Part shown: in pieces, positions 14,265-24,800 of the stretch | Layout: every line of letters begins with the position of its first letter | Position numbering within the stretch: position 1 is the stretch's first letter | NCBI GenBank assembly: GCA_036399055.1 | Contig: DASWNX010000002.1 | Coordinates: forward strand, 124,001-188,000 | DNA length: 64,000 bases | From: Jatrophihabitans sp. | GTDB lineage: Bacteria; Actinomycetota; Actinomycetes; Mycobacteriales; Jatrophihabitantaceae | Reading direction: 5' to 3' | The notes under the pieces: model-generated | The model's input: only the letters and a program-made list of their open reading frames with translations | What the model was told of the DNA's origin: nothing | The model's database searches: none | Program-made: the position numbers and the translations under genes

Positions 14265-15296
14265 ATGAAGCGCGGTTCCGGTTCGCCGGGCGGTGAGCCG
14301 GCACGGCCGTTGGCGCCGCTGCCCAGAGTGACCCCGATGCTCGCCGTCGCGGGCGCTTTGCCCAGCGCCGCCGAGGACGAGCAATGGGGCTATGAGACCA
14401 AGTGGGACGGCGTCCGGGTGCTGGCCTTCGTCGAAGGCGGCCGGATCCAGCTGCGCTCGCGCAACGACCTCGACATCACCGTCAGCTATCCGGAGCTTGC
14501 CGGACTGGGCTCGCGGCTGGGCGACAGCCGGGTCATCCTGGACGGCGAGGTGGTCGCCTTCGGCCCGGACGGCCGGCCGAGTTTCTCCAGGCTGCAGAAG
14601 CGGATGCATGTCGGGCAGGCCGCCGAGGCGCACCGCCTCAGCGGCGTCGAGCCGGTCCGGTACCTGGTCTTCGACCTGCTGCACCTGGACGGCTCCGCCA
14701 CCCTCGAGCTGCCCTACCGGCGACGTCGAGAGCTGTTGGAGGGGCTGAACCTCGACGGCGCGAGCTGGCACTGCCCGCCCTACTTCGCCGGCAACGGGTC
14801 GATGCTGTTGCAGGCCAGCCAGGAGCTCGGCCTGGAAGGCGTGGTGGCCAAGCGGCTGACGAGCGCGTACCGGCCGGGCCGGCGCTCACCGGACTGGCGC
14901 AAGATCAAGAACCTCCGCACCCAGGAAGTCGTCGTTCTCGGCTGGCAGCCGGGCAACGGCCGACGGGCCGGCACCATCGGATCGGTGCTGGTCGGCGTGC
15001 CCGGCGTCGGGGAGTCCGCAGCTGCCGGGCTGCGCTACGCAGGCAAGGTCGGGACCGGCTTCACCGAGGCGGCCCTGCGCGCCCTGCACCAGCAGCTGGG
15101 ACCGCTGGCTCGTCCGAGGCCGGCCCTGACGGCCCCGCCACCGCGGGCCGACACCGTCGGCGCCCAGTGGGTCCAGCCCCAGCTGGTCGCCGAGGTCACC
15201 TTCAGCGAATGGACCTCCGACGGCCGGCTGCGGCACCCGGTCTGGCGTGGGCTGCGGCCCGACAAGTCGGTTACCGAGGTCCGGTTGGAGAGCTGA
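14265..15296 (+). CDS. ATP-dependent DNA ligase (LigD ligase-domain type)
   Basis: A 343-residue protein. The adenylation motif YETKWDGVRV (K-x-D-G; the Lys is the AMP acceptor) is near residue 44, followed by RSRNDLD, LDGEVV, FDLLHLDG, EGVVAKRLTS and WRKIKN, giving ligase motifs I to V. The OB-fold follows (VVVLGWQPGNGRR to the C-terminus). This is the size of a stand-alone LigD ligase domain: no polymerase or nuclease domain is attached and no ku gene is adjacent. AGGAGG lies just upstream of the ATG. Role: break repair or end joining. Confidence 0.92.
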   Translation: MKRGSGSPGGEPARPLAPLPRVTPMLAVAGALPSAAEDEQWGYETKWDGVRVLAFVEGGRIQLRSRNDLDITVSYPELAGLGSRLGDSRVILDGEVVAFGPDGRPSFSRLQKRMHVGQAAEAHRLSGVEPVRYLVFDLLHLDGSATLELPYRRRRELLEGLNLDGASWHCPPYFAGNGSMLLQASQELGLEGVVAKRLTSAYRPGRRSPDWRKIKNLRTQEVVVLGWQPGNGRRAGTIGSVLVGVPGVGESAAAGLRYAGKVGTGFTEAALRALHQQLGPLARPRPALTAPPPRADTVGAQWVQPQLVAEVTFSEWTSDGRLRHPVWRGLRPDKSVTEVRLES

Positions 15297-15302
15297 GCGC
15301 TC

Positions 15303-16256
15303 TCAGGCCTGCAGTTCGGTGAGCACCAACGGCAGCTGATCGAGCAGTTCGCGGGCCAGAAAGCCCAGCGAGCCGACTCGCGCGGCCAGCCGGTCACCGG
15401 CTGCGGCATGCAGGTACGTGGCCCAGCACGTCGCCTGGGGCAGCTCCACCCCACGGGCCAGCAGGCCGACCAGCGCCCCGGCCAGCACGTCGCCGCTGCC
15501 AGAGGTCCCCAATCCGGAGTGGCCGGCCGGCGCCTGCCAGCGGTCACCGGCGGGTGTGACTATCTGGTTGTCGCTGCTGAGCACCGCCGCGTAGCGCTCG
15601 GCAAGCCAGCGCTGAGGGTCATCCGCGCCGTCGGAGTCAGCGCCGTCGGAGTCCGCGCCGTCGGAGTCCGCGCCGTCGGAGTCAGCGCCGTCGGAGCCCG
15701 CGCCGTCGGGCTGCTCTTGGGCCGCGGCGAGCAGCCGCTCCAACTCGCTGTGGTTGGGGGTGAGCACCAGCCGGCCGCGCAGGGCCGCCAGGGTGGATCG
15801 CGACAACCGGCTCAGGGCCCCGATGGCGTAGGCGTCGAGCACGATCGGCAGGTCATCGGGGGCGGCCGCCACCACGCCGGTGATCAGCTCAGCGGTCTCG
15901 GCGACGTCATCGAGCCCCGGCCCGATCAGGATCGCGGCGATGCTGCCCAGCGCGGACTCCAGCACCTCGGCCGAGCCCCCTGCCACCGAGCCGGCCGGGG
16001 TCTCGGGCAACCAGAGCACCGCGGACTCGGGCACGGCTGCGGCCACCGGGCCGGCCACCGACTGGCCCACCGCCAGGGTGAGCACTCCGGCGCCGACCCG
16101 CAGCGCCGCCAGGCCGGCCAACATCGCAGCACCCGGCGCGGTGCGGGCGCCGCCGACCACCAGCACCCTGCCTCGGCTGCTCTTGTCTCCCTCGGGCACC
16201 GGCAGCGGCCAGTCCCGCAGGCTGGCCGGCGTCAGGATGTGCTCAACGGGCGGCAT
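15303..16256 (-). CDS. nnrD: ADP-dependent (S)-NAD(P)H-hydrate dehydratase
   Basis: A 317-residue ribokinase-like enzyme that repairs hydrated NAD(P)H. GRVLVVGGARTAPGAAMLAGLAALRVGAG, IGPGLDD, LTPNHSELERLL and SGLGTSGSGDVLAGAL are NnrD/YjeF-C motifs. There is no N-terminal epimerase half. A low-complexity insert of G-A-D-S-D repeats (about residues 182-209) sits between core motifs. The ATG at 16256 overlaps the phosphatase gene by 14 nt, so the pair is coupled. It is convergent with the ligase gene, six bases away. Confidence 0.88.
   Translation of the reverse strand: MPPVEHILTPASLRDWPLPVPEGDKSSRGRVLVVGGARTAPGAAMLAGLAALRVGAGVLTLAVGQSVAGPVAAAVPESAVLWLPETPAGSVAGGSAEVLESALGSIAAILIGPGLDDVAETAELITGVVAAAPDDLPIVLDAYAIGALSRLSRSTLAALRGRLVLTPNHSELERLLAAAQEQPDGAGSDGADSDGADSDGADSDGADSDGADDPQRWLAERYAAVLSSDNQIVTPAGDRWQAPAGHSGLGTSGSGDVLAGALVGLLARGVELPQATCWATYLHAAAGDRLAARVGSLGFLARELLDQLPLVLTELQA
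15628..15709. repeat. 15-bp tandem repeat inside nnrD
   Basis: Five-plus copies of GCCGTCGGAGTCAGC-type units encode the acidic GADSD repeats inserted into NnrD. The units are nearly identical at DNA level, so copy number is likely to vary between strains by slippage. Confidence 0.9.
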
Positions 16257-16977
16257 CGATCTCTCCCGGGTGCTCGGTTGCTGGGGCGCCGAAGGCCTCC
16301 AAGTGCTGCTGGTCGTTGTACACAGCCGTTCGCCAGCCGGGTTCACCGTCCTGGCGGACCAACCGGCTCACCGAGGCGTTGCTGACCGAGCCGCTGCGCG
16401 CGATCTCGAAGACGCTGTCCTCATCAAGCTGTTCGCAGACGTAGCGAAACAGCAGGATGACCGCGTCGTGGGAGACGATCAGCTGCCGGCCGCGCGCCGG
16501 TCCGCGCTCCAGATCGGCCATGAAGGCCCTGATCCGCAGCACCAGGTCCACCCAGGACTCGCCGCCGGGCGGCCGGTAGTAGAACTTGCCGAGCCAGCTG
16601 CGCCGCTGTGCCTCAGCCGGGAACTGGGCGCCGACGCCCCGCTTGGTGAGCAGGTCCAGCACCCCCAGTTCGCGGTCGCGGATCCGCTCGTCCTGACGCG
16701 GCGCCGGCGGGTCGGTCAGTTCGGCCAGCGCCGTCAGCGCGGTCTGGCGGGCTCGCAGGTAGGGCGAGCACCACACTCCGTCGGGCCGTCGGGCGGGGTC
16801 CTCGGCCAGCCATCGGCCCACCGCCCGCGCCTGCCGCGCTCCCAGTTCCGACAGCGGCACGTCGGCGTCGCGCATGGGCATCGCGATCGACAGCGCACCC
16901 GTCGACTCGGCCTCTTCACGGGCTACGTTGCCGACGCTCTCACCGTGCCGGACCAGGATCAGCTCTGTCACCGCCAT
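16243..16977 (-). CDS. histidine phosphatase family protein
   Basis: A 244-residue phosphoglycerate-mutase-like fold. LILVRHGESVGN holds the RHG motif with the phosphorylated His near residue 11. PLSELGARQARAVG follows, then CSPYLRARQTA, and VSHDAVI supplies the second catalytic His. The substrate is not predictable. It overlaps nnrD. Confidence 0.88.
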   Translation of the reverse strand: MAVTELILVRHGESVGNVAREEAESTGALSIAMPMRDADVPLSELGARQARAVGRWLAEDPARRPDGVWCSPYLRARQTALTALAELTDPPAPRQDERIRDRELGVLDLLTKRGVGAQFPAEAQRRSWLGKFYYRPPGGESWVDLVLRIRAFMADLERGPARGRQLIVSHDAVILLFRYVCEQLDEDSVFEIARSGSVSNASVSRLVRQDGEPGWRTAVYNDQQHLEAFGAPATEHPGEIDAAR

Positions 16978-17050
16978 GGCGCCGACCCTAGCGGGCCGGA
17001 CTGCGGGCTCGAGGCAGCGGCTCAGTGTCGGCGGTGCGCCACCGGTGCGC

Positions 17051-18391
17051 TCAGTGCCGGCGGGCCGCGTCCGCCGGATCCAGACCGGTCTCGTTCACCC
17101 GCAGCGCGATCTCACGCAATTTGAGCTGGCTGAACTGCGATGCCTCGACCAGCAGGTCGAACGCGGCTGTCGGTCCGAGCCGGTGCCGTTCCATCAGGAT
17201 GCCGACCGCCTGCCCGATGAGCTGCCGGTTCTGGATGGCCGCCTGCAGGTTGGCCTCGTTGTCGACCCTGGCCAGCGCGATGCCCACCTGCGCTGCCAGC
17301 ACCTGCACAAGGGCGTCAGCAGTGGAGTCGAAGGCGTGCGGCCTGCTGGAGTACAGGTTCAGCGTGCCCAGCACGCCCCGTGCGGTGGTGAGCTGGCTGG
17401 CCAGCATGCTGCCCGCGCCGAGCGCCCGTGCCCGAACGGCCCAGGCCGGCCAGCGGGTCTCGGCGCTCAGGTCATCGATCCGCAGCACCTGCCCTTCCGG
17501 CAACGCCTGCAGGCATGGCCCCTCACCGAGCTGGCACTGAGCGCGGTCGCACTCGGTCGCCAGCTCACCGGTCGAGCTCGGGCTTTGCCCGATGCCGTCC
17601 TCGTCCACCAGGCAGATGCTTGCCTGCTCGGCTCCGGACACCGCGTGGCCGGCCGCCCGCACCGCCTGGTCGAGCACCTCCTGGGCGCTGCGCCGGCCGG
17701 CCAGCACAGCCGCCAGGTTGGACAGCTCCGTCAGCAGGTCGGGCGGCGGCTGAGCAGTCGAGCCCTTGCCCTGCGACCAGGCGTCGGTGTCAGGCGCGGC
17801 TGCCGCCGGCGCGCTGCCCAGGCCGGGCGGACGGTCCTGCGACACCGGCCGCAGCTGCCAGCTCAGCGTGGCGCCGTCAGCTCGCTCGGTCACCGAGCAG
17901 GCGGTCACCTCGACCTCCAGCAGGCTGCCGTCGGACCGGACCAGCCTGGCGCGACAGGTCGCCGGTTCGCTGCTGGAGCGTTTGAGCTGGGACAGCACCG
18001 TCCGGATGCGGCCGCGGTCCTCGACGGCGAACTTGGCGGCCAATGGCCGTCGCCACGGCACCGGCGAGGGGCCCAGCAGCATCTCGGCGGCCGGGTTGAG
18101 CTGTCCCACGACGCCGTGCTGGTCGGTGAGCAGGTAGGCCGCGCCGGCCGCGGCCAGCAGCCGCTCGTATTCGGCCTGCGAGCGCAGCAGCGCTTCCCGG
18201 CCGGCTTCGAGCTCTTCATGTTGGGCCCGCAGCTCGGCATCGGCCACCACCAGCTGATCGGCCAACTCAGCCAGCTCGGCCAGCACCTCGGCGTCCAACC
18301 CCGACCCCGACGCTCCGGCCAGGGTCAGCACCCGTCGTCGAGTCGTCAACTCGGCGAGAAATCGGCTCAGCTCTGGCTCAGCGACCACCAT
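17051..18391 (-). CDS. PAS-GAF-ANTAR sensor/RNA-binding regulator
   Basis: A 446-residue cytosolic regulator. The N-terminal helical segment (1-65; LAELTTRRRVLTLAGASGSG...) closely resembles the N-terminus of the hybrid kinase at 21860. A PAS domain follows (about 70-185), a GAF domain (about 215-375; LGEGPCLQAL near residue 270), and an ANTAR domain (380-440; IGQAVGILMERHRL). ANTAR domains bind paired hairpins in mRNA leaders to prevent termination. ATG 18391 has GGAGGGG 6 nt upstream. Confidence 0.85.
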   Translation of the reverse strand: MVVAEPELSRFLAELTTRRRVLTLAGASGSGLDAEVLAELAELADQLVVADAELRAQHEELEAGREALLRSQAEYERLLAAAGAAYLLTDQHGVVGQLNPAAEMLLGPSPVPWRRPLAAKFAVEDRGRIRTVLSQLKRSSSEPATCRARLVRSDGSLLEVEVTACSVTERADGATLSWQLRPVSQDRPPGLGSAPAAAAPDTDAWSQGKGSTAQPPPDLLTELSNLAAVLAGRRSAQEVLDQAVRAAGHAVSGAEQASICLVDEDGIGQSPSSTGELATECDRAQCQLGEGPCLQALPEGQVLRIDDLSAETRWPAWAVRARALGAGSMLASQLTTARGVLGTLNLYSSRPHAFDSTADALVQVLAAQVGIALARVDNEANLQAAIQNRQLIGQAVGILMERHRLGPTAAFDLLVEASQFSQLKLREIALRVNETGLDPADAARRH

Positions 18392-18412
18392 CGCGCACCC
18401 CTCCGCTGCCTG

Positions 18413-18472
18413 CTGTTCGGCACACCTGCTGCCTGTTCGGCACATCTGCTGCCTGTTCGGCACATCTGCTGC
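18413..18472. repeat. 20-bp tandem repeat x 3 upstream of PAS-GAF-ANTAR gene
   Basis: CTGTTCGGCACATCTGCTGC repeats at 18413-18432 (one mismatch), 18433-18452 and 18453-18472. It lies within the first 82 bp upstream of the ANTAR gene, where a promoter or leader would be. The rest of the 291-bp gap to cheB shows nothing I can identify. Confidence 0.85.
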
Positions 18473-18682
18473 CCTGCGCCCGCTGGCAGCAAGCGCTCAC
18501 TCTAGGAGAAACCGGGCAACCCACTATTTTCGTCGCGCGGGTGGAGGGCGGTCAAGCCGGCGCCGGCCAGGGTGTGCCGCTGGCAGAAATCCGACCGGCA
18601 TGATCGGATGGGCCCAGCGAGACAACGCGCCCGCGATCTGTGCCAGCGCACAGCGCAACCGAGGGTCAGCCAGAGGACGGCA

Positions 18683-19728
18683 ATGCCTTACGACCTGGTG
18701 GTGATCGGCGCGTCCGCGGGGGGGTCGAGGCGCTGAAGAAGCTGGTGTCGGCGCTGCCTGAGGATCTGCCGGCCGCGGTGCTGGTGGTTCTGCACGTGCC
18801 CTCCTACGGCGGCAGCGTCCTGCCGGCGATCCTCGATCGGGCCGGGCGGTTGCCGGCCAAGCACGCCGCCTCGGGCCAGGCCATCGCCACCGGTCAGATC
18901 CTGGTGGCGCCGCCCGACCACCACCTGTTCGTCGAGGGCACTCGGGTGCTGCTGACCCGGGGATCGCGCGAGAACGGCCACCGGCCGGCCATCGACGTGC
19001 TGTTCCGCTCCGCGGCCCGGGCGCGTGGCTCCCGCGTGATCGGAGTGGCGCTCTCCGGGGTGCTTGACGACGGCGCCGCCGGCGCAGTGGCGATCCGTCA
19101 GCACGCAGGCCTGGTGCTGGTGCAAAATCCCTCCGACGCCGGTTACCCGGCGATGCCTGAGAGCGTCCTGGCGCACCTCACTCCGGATCACGTGGCCGAC
19201 GCCGCCGAGCTCGGCCGGCTGATCGACCAGCTCTGCCGGGCGGCTGGCGGGGGCGGCCTGGCCGAGCGTTCCCCGGCGGCAGGGCAGGACCCGCCCGCCG
19301 GTCTGATCGACACCGAACTGGGCATGGCCGCGCTCTCGGGTGAGACCCATGACAACCCCGACCGACCGGGCTCGCCGTCCGGTTTCTCCTGCCCGGACTG
19401 CGCCGGCACGCTGTTCGAGTTCTCCGACGGGGTGTTGACCCGCTACCGGTGCCGGGTCGGGCATGCCTGGTCGCCGCAGAGCCTGCTGGGCGAGCAGGCG
19501 CTGCAGTTGGAGACCGTGCTGTGGATGGCGCTGCGCAGCCTGGAGGAGAAGGCGGCGCTGGCCGGGCAGCTGGCGGCCAGGGCCCACACCCGGGGCAGCC
19601 GGCTGAGCGCCGGCCGCTTCAGCGCCCAGGCCCAGGACGCCACCCGAGCCGCCGGGCTGATCAGGCGGTTGCTGAGTCCGCTCCCGAAACCGACAAGGCG
19701 CCCACAGCAGATGTCGACGGACAACTAG
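18683..19728 (+). CDS. cheB: CheB-type protein-glutamate methylesterase with C-terminal zinc-ribbon-like region; apparent frameshift
   Basis: From the ATG at 18683 (GAGG upstream) the protein begins MPYDLVVIGASAGG, with the CheB catalytic Ser. The frame is then lost in a run of seven G (18718-18724). One extra G would restore GGVEALKKLVSALP and the rest of the domain: LVVLHVP, VAPPDHHL, GVLDDGAAG (catalytic Asp), YPAMPES. The remainder is open in another frame from 18640. A C-P-D-C ... RCRVGHAW segment follows. There is no receiver domain. The stop is 1 nt before cheR. This is either a real break or a homopolymer sequencing error. Confidence 0.8.
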
Positions 19729-19729
19729 G

Positions 19730-21667
19730 TTGAGATCCGTGACAGGTTCCCAGCATCTTGAGTCCTCCGGGAGCGGCGACGACGCCGGAGCAGACGGCGC
19801 TGACCTCAGCCCAGCCTTCGACAGGCTGCTGGACTACCTCAAAGACGTCCGAGGCTTCGACTTCACCGGTTACAAGCAAGCCAGCCTGATGCGCCGGGTG
19901 CAACACCAGATGCAGCGGGTCGGCATCGTCGATTTCGAGCAGTATCACGACTACCTCCAGGTGCACCCCGAGGAGTTCACCCAGCTCTTCAACACCATCC
20001 TGATCAACGTCACCGGGTTCTTCCGCGACCGCGAGGCCTGGGACCTGCTGGCCAGCGACCTGGTGCCAGGACTGCTCGGCCAGCTGGGCGGCAGCGAGCC
20101 GATCAGGCTGTGGAGCGCCGCCTGCGCCTCGGGGCAGGAGGCCTACAGCATGGCGATGCTGTTCGCCGAGGCGCTCGGACGGGAGAAGTTCCGGACTCGG
20201 GTGAAGATCTATGCCACTGACGTCGACGAGGAGGCGCTGAGCTTCGCTCGGTCAGCCAGCTACACCGAGCGCGAGCTGGCCGACCTGCCCGAGGGCTACC
20301 GGGAGCGTTACTTCCAGCCGGCCGGAACCAGGTTCCAATTCGACCCCGAACTGCGGCGCAGCGTGATCTTCGGCCGCAACGACCTGCTGCAGGACGCTCC
20401 GATCTCGCGGATCGACCTTCTGGCCTGCCGCAACGCGCTGATGTACTTCAACGCCGAGACCCAGGCTCGGATCGTGTCCCGGCTCGGGTTCGCGCTGAAG
20501 CCGCAGGGAGTGCTTTTTCTCGGCAAGGCCGAGATGCTGCTCAACCACAGCGCCGCCTTTGAGCCGATCGACCTCAAGCGCCGATTCTTCCGCAAACGGG
20601 CCTCCTCCCCGGCGGGCCTGAGCGCGGCGCGCGGCCTGCGCGGGTCGGCCGACAGCCTGGCGGAGGCGGCCGAACGCGGCCAGCTGTTGTCCGAGGCCTT
20701 TGTGCACAGCCCGGTCGCGCACATCGTGATCGACCACGAGAACCGGGTCCGACTGGTCAACCAGGCGGCCGGCGCCACCTTCGGCCTCGGCGCCCGGGAC
20801 GTCGGCCGTGACTTCTCCGAGCTGGAGATCTCCTACCGGCCGGCCGAGCTGCGCTCCCACATCACCGAGGTCACCGCATCCCGGCAGCCGGTCTGGTTAC
20901 GCGGCATCGAGTGGCACCGCTCGCCCACCGACGTGACCTTCCTCGACATCCAGGTGCTGCCGCTGACCGGCGCCGTCAACCGGCTGCTCGGGGTGTCGTT
21001 GATGTTCAATGACGTGTCACGGTTCCGGCGTTTGAACGACGAGCTCGAGGCCACCAACCGGCAGCTTGAGACGGCCTATGAGGAACTGCAGTCCACCAAC
21101 GAAGAACTCGAGACCACCAACGAAGAGCTGCAGTCCACCGTGGAGGAGCTGGAGACCACCAACGAGGAGCTGCAGTCCACCAACGAAGAACTCGAGACCA
21201 CCAACGAGGAGCTGCAGTCCACCAACGACGAGCTGCACGTCATCAACCAGGAACTGCAGGCTCGGACGGCCGAGGTCAACTCGCTGAACCGGCTTCTGGA
21301 ATCAGTGCTCAGCAGCCTGACCGCCGCGGTGGTCGTGCTCAGCCCCGAGCTGACGGTGCGCGCCTGGAACCGCCAGGCCTTCCAGATGTGGGGCCTGCGG
21401 GAGGACGAGGCGTTGGGGCAGCACCTGCTGAGCCTCGACATCGGATTGCCGACCGAGGAGTTGCGAGCTGTGGCGCGCGAGGTCGCCTGCGGTGAGCGCG
21501 AGCGCGCCGAGCTGAGCCTGCAGGCCATCGACCGGCGCGGCCGTTCGGTGTCGCTGCGAGTGACCGTGACCACGCTGGCCGGGCCCGGTCCTGAGCACGG
21601 CGGCAACGACGGCGCTCTGCTGTTGATGGAGGAGGCCCCCGGATGGCCGCGCGGGGGCGACACCTGA
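19730..21667 (+). CDS. cheR: CheR-type methyltransferase with PAS domains and long coiled coil
   Basis: A 645-residue protein. Residues 30-290 are a CheR SAM methyltransferase (YLKDVRGFDFTGYK, NVTGFFRD, WSAACASGQEAYS, IYATDVDEEAL, RNALMYF). A PAS domain follows (about 320-425). Residues 440-505 are a repetitive coiled coil built from E-E-L-Q-S-T-N and E-E-L-E-T-T-N heptads, and another PAS lies at 510-640. The start is TTG 19730 or GTG 19739. cheB ends just upstream. No chemoreceptor, CheA or CheW gene is nearby, so this is probably a non-flagellar regulatory CheB/CheR pair. Confidence 0.9.
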   Translation: MRSVTGSQHLESSGSGDDAGADGADLSPAFDRLLDYLKDVRGFDFTGYKQASLMRRVQHQMQRVGIVDFEQYHDYLQVHPEEFTQLFNTILINVTGFFRDREAWDLLASDLVPGLLGQLGGSEPIRLWSAACASGQEAYSMAMLFAEALGREKFRTRVKIYATDVDEEALSFARSASYTERELADLPEGYRERYFQPAGTRFQFDPELRRSVIFGRNDLLQDAPISRIDLLACRNALMYFNAETQARIVSRLGFALKPQGVLFLGKAEMLLNHSAAFEPIDLKRRFFRKRASSPAGLSAARGLRGSADSLAEAAERGQLLSEAFVHSPVAHIVIDHENRVRLVNQAAGATFGLGARDVGRDFSELEISYRPAELRSHITEVTASRQPVWLRGIEWHRSPTDVTFLDIQVLPLTGAVNRLLGVSLMFNDVSRFRRLNDELEATNRQLETAYEELQSTNEELETTNEELQSTVEELETTNEELQSTNEELETTNEELQSTNDELHVINQELQARTAEVNSLNRLLESVLSSLTAAVVVLSPELTVRAWNRQAFQMWGLREDEALGQHLLSLDIGLPTEELRAVAREVACGERERAELSLQAIDRRGRSVSLRVTVTTLAGPGPEHGGNDGALLLMEEAPGWPRGGDT

Positions 21668-21859
21668 TCCGGCCTGAACGCCAGGTCGACTCGACCGGTA
21701 ATCCAGGACTGCCGGGATGCGGTGTCCTGTTTGGCCGTTTCAGTCAATCAGACCGATTACCTTATCAGGCGAGCCTGCGCGTTGTAGCTTAGTCCCCACA
21801 CGTCGGCAGCTGAACAACAGCTGGCCGCACGAGGGAATCGCACGCTGCATGGGGACGTC

Positions 21860-24800
21860 ATGACATCGCCTTCCGAACTCTCAGACTTCCTTACTCGGCT
21901 GAGCGAGAAGCGCTCCCGGCTGACCGCGATGGCGGCTTCGGGAGCAAGCGCCGGGCTTGTCGACCTGCTGGCCGAGGTGGCCGATCTGAGTGAGCATCTC
22001 CTGGTGGCCGATGAGGAGCTTCGCGCCCAGCAGGAGCAGCTGGCGGAGTCCCACTCGAAGCTCGGGGCTCTGAGCGCGCGTAACGAGCAACTGTTCGGCG
22101 CCTCACCCCACGCCCTGGTGATCACCGACGCTTACGGCATCGTGCTGGACCTCAACCGAGCCGCCTCGGCGCTGCTGGCCGGGCTGGACGGAGTGAGCAG
22201 TCGGTGGCCGATCACTTCGTTGTTCCAGGCCACGCACCGGCGTTCGATCCGCGCGATGATCACCGACGCCCGGGCCAAGCAGGCGCCGCAGCAGGTCGAG
22301 GTGAAGCTGGCCGGAGCCGAGGGCGAGGGCGAGGGCAGGGTGTCGGTCCGGGTCCTGGCCTCACAGCACCCCCTGACCGATCAGGAGCTGCTGTGTTGGG
22401 AGCTCACCCTCGCCACGCCGGCCCTGGCGGCCGGCGCCGCGCTGCCTGACCGGGCCCACGGCGCCGCTCCCAGCGCTGCCGAGGTGTTCACCGGCGATGA
22501 CGAGACCATGACGCTGCTGCGCGAGCACGACTGGGCAGCCAGCGCGCTCGGCCCGGTGCGCCGGTGGCCGCCGGAGTTGCGAGCGGCGGTGCGGACCGTG
22601 CTCGCGTCCAAGGCGCCCATGCTGCTCTGGTGGGGCCCGGAGCTGATCCAGCTGTACAACGACGCCTTCCGCCCCTTCCTCGGCGCCAAGCACCCGGCCT
22701 CCATCGGCCAGCCGGCCGCTGAGAGCTGGGCTGAGATCTGGTCTGCGGTGGGTCCCGCGGCGGCGAACGCGCTGGCCGGCAACGGAGCCCGGGACGAGAA
22801 CATCCTGCTTTTCATCCGGCGCGCCGGCTATGAGGAGGAGACCTATTGGACTTACTCCTTCAGTCCGATCAAGGCAGACTCCGGCCAGGTGCTCGGTGTC
22901 CTCGCGGTCACCAACGAGTCGACTCACCAGCAGGTGGAGTCCCGGCAGATGCAGACCATCCGCGAGCTCGGAGCGCTGTCGGTGACCGCGTCGGGAAGCA
23001 TCGGCAACGTCTGTGAGCAGGCGTTGCAGGTGCTGGCGCGCAACCGGGCGAGCATCCCGTTCGCCGCCGTCTACGTCCTCGCCGAGAACGGCCGAGCCAC
23101 GCTGCAAGCAAGCTACGGCGTGTCTGCTGACGGAGCTGAGTTGCCGGCCGAGTTGCCGGCCGCGGACACCTCCTCAGTGCTCAGCCGGGTGCTGAGCACC
23201 GGGATCGCCGAACTCAGTGACCCGGCCAGCCTCGCACCGGGCGTGGCCTTCCTGCCCTCGCCGATCGGACCCGCCGTCCCCACCTCCGTCCGGGTGCAGC
23301 CGGTCTGGCTCAGCGGGCTTGCCGACCCGCACGCGGTGCTGGTGGTCGGCACGAATCCCTACCGGGCCATCGATGAGGCCTACCTGCGGTTTCTGGACAT
23401 GACAGCCCGCCAGCTGGGCACCGCGCTCAGCGACGCCCTGGCCTATGACGCCGAGCATCGCCGCGCCGAGGCCTTCGCCGAGCTGGACCAGGCCAAGACC
23501 CGGTTCTTCGAGAACATCAGCCACGAGTTCCGCACCCCGCTCACCCTGATGATGGGCCCGATCGACGCGCTGCTCGACGATCCCCACGTCAACCTCCCGC
23601 CAGCCCGCCGCGCCGATGTGGCATCGGCGCGGCGGGCGGTGCTGCGCCTGAGCAGGTTGGTGGACACGTTGCTCGAGTTCGCCCGAGCCGAAGCCGACGA
23701 GTTGCACGCCAAGCTCGAGCTCACCGACCTGGCGCAGCTGAGCACCGACGTGGCCAGCATGTTCCACTCAGTGGTCGAGGAGGCCGGCCTGAGACTGGTG
23801 GTGGACACCACGGCGGTGTCTGACCCAGTCGCCGTTGATCCGGAGATGATCACCAAGATCCTGCTGAACCTGCTGTCGAACGCGGTGAAGTTCACCCAGC
23901 AGGGCGCCATCCACCTCCGGCTGGAAGAAGGCGAGGACCACGTCCTTCTGACAGTCTCAGACACCGGTCTGGGAATCCCGGCCGAGGAGCTGCTACGGGT
24001 GTTCGAGCGGTTCCACCAAATCCCGGTTCTCGGAGCGCGCAGTCGTGAAGGCGCCGGAATCGGTCTGTCCCTGGTGAGCGATCTGGCCCGCGCGCACGGT
24101 GGCGAGGTGAGCGTGCGCAGCGAGCTGGGCAAGGGCAGTGAGTTCACCGTCCGCCTCCCCCGGACCCCAGGGGGGCAGCACCGGCAAGCGGTCACCGGTG
24201 GCCTCTTGCGTGTCGCGCCCGCCTTCATCGCCGAGGCGCACACCTGGTCGGCCACCCAGGGCCAACCGGCTTCCACTGAGCCCGCGCGCCAGCCCGAGCC
24301 GACTAGCCCCGCCGCCCCGGCCGGCCGGATCCTGCTGGTCGAGGACAACATCGACATGCGGGACTACCTCAGCCGGCTGTTGCGCGCCGATGGCTGGCAG
24401 GTCGAGGCAGTCGGATCGGTGGATGAGGCGCTCGCCGCGAGCGAGGTGCCGGATCTGGTGCTCTCAGATGTGATGCTGCCCAACCGCAGCGGCGTCGAGC
24501 TGGTCAGGTTGATGCGCGCCGACCCGACGCTGATGCGGATACCGGCGATCCTGCTGACCGCCCTGGCGGGATCGGAGTCGGTCGCCGAGGGCTTGCGGGC
24601 CGGCGCTGACGATTACATCGTCAAGCCGTTCGCCGCCCCTGAGCTGCTTGCTCGGGTCCGCACCCACTACGAGCTGGCCAAGCTCCGCGACTACGCCTTC
24701 GACCGAGCCGAGGAGAAGGTCGCCAATCTTGAGCGCGCGCTGTTCAGCAACCGGCAGATCGGCGCCGCGATCGGCATCTTGATGGCGAGGCTGAAGCTGA

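Noticed and set aside
14265-15296. Complete LigD end-joining protein
   Set aside because: Only the ligase and OB-fold domains are present; no polymerase or nuclease domain and no ku gene nearby.
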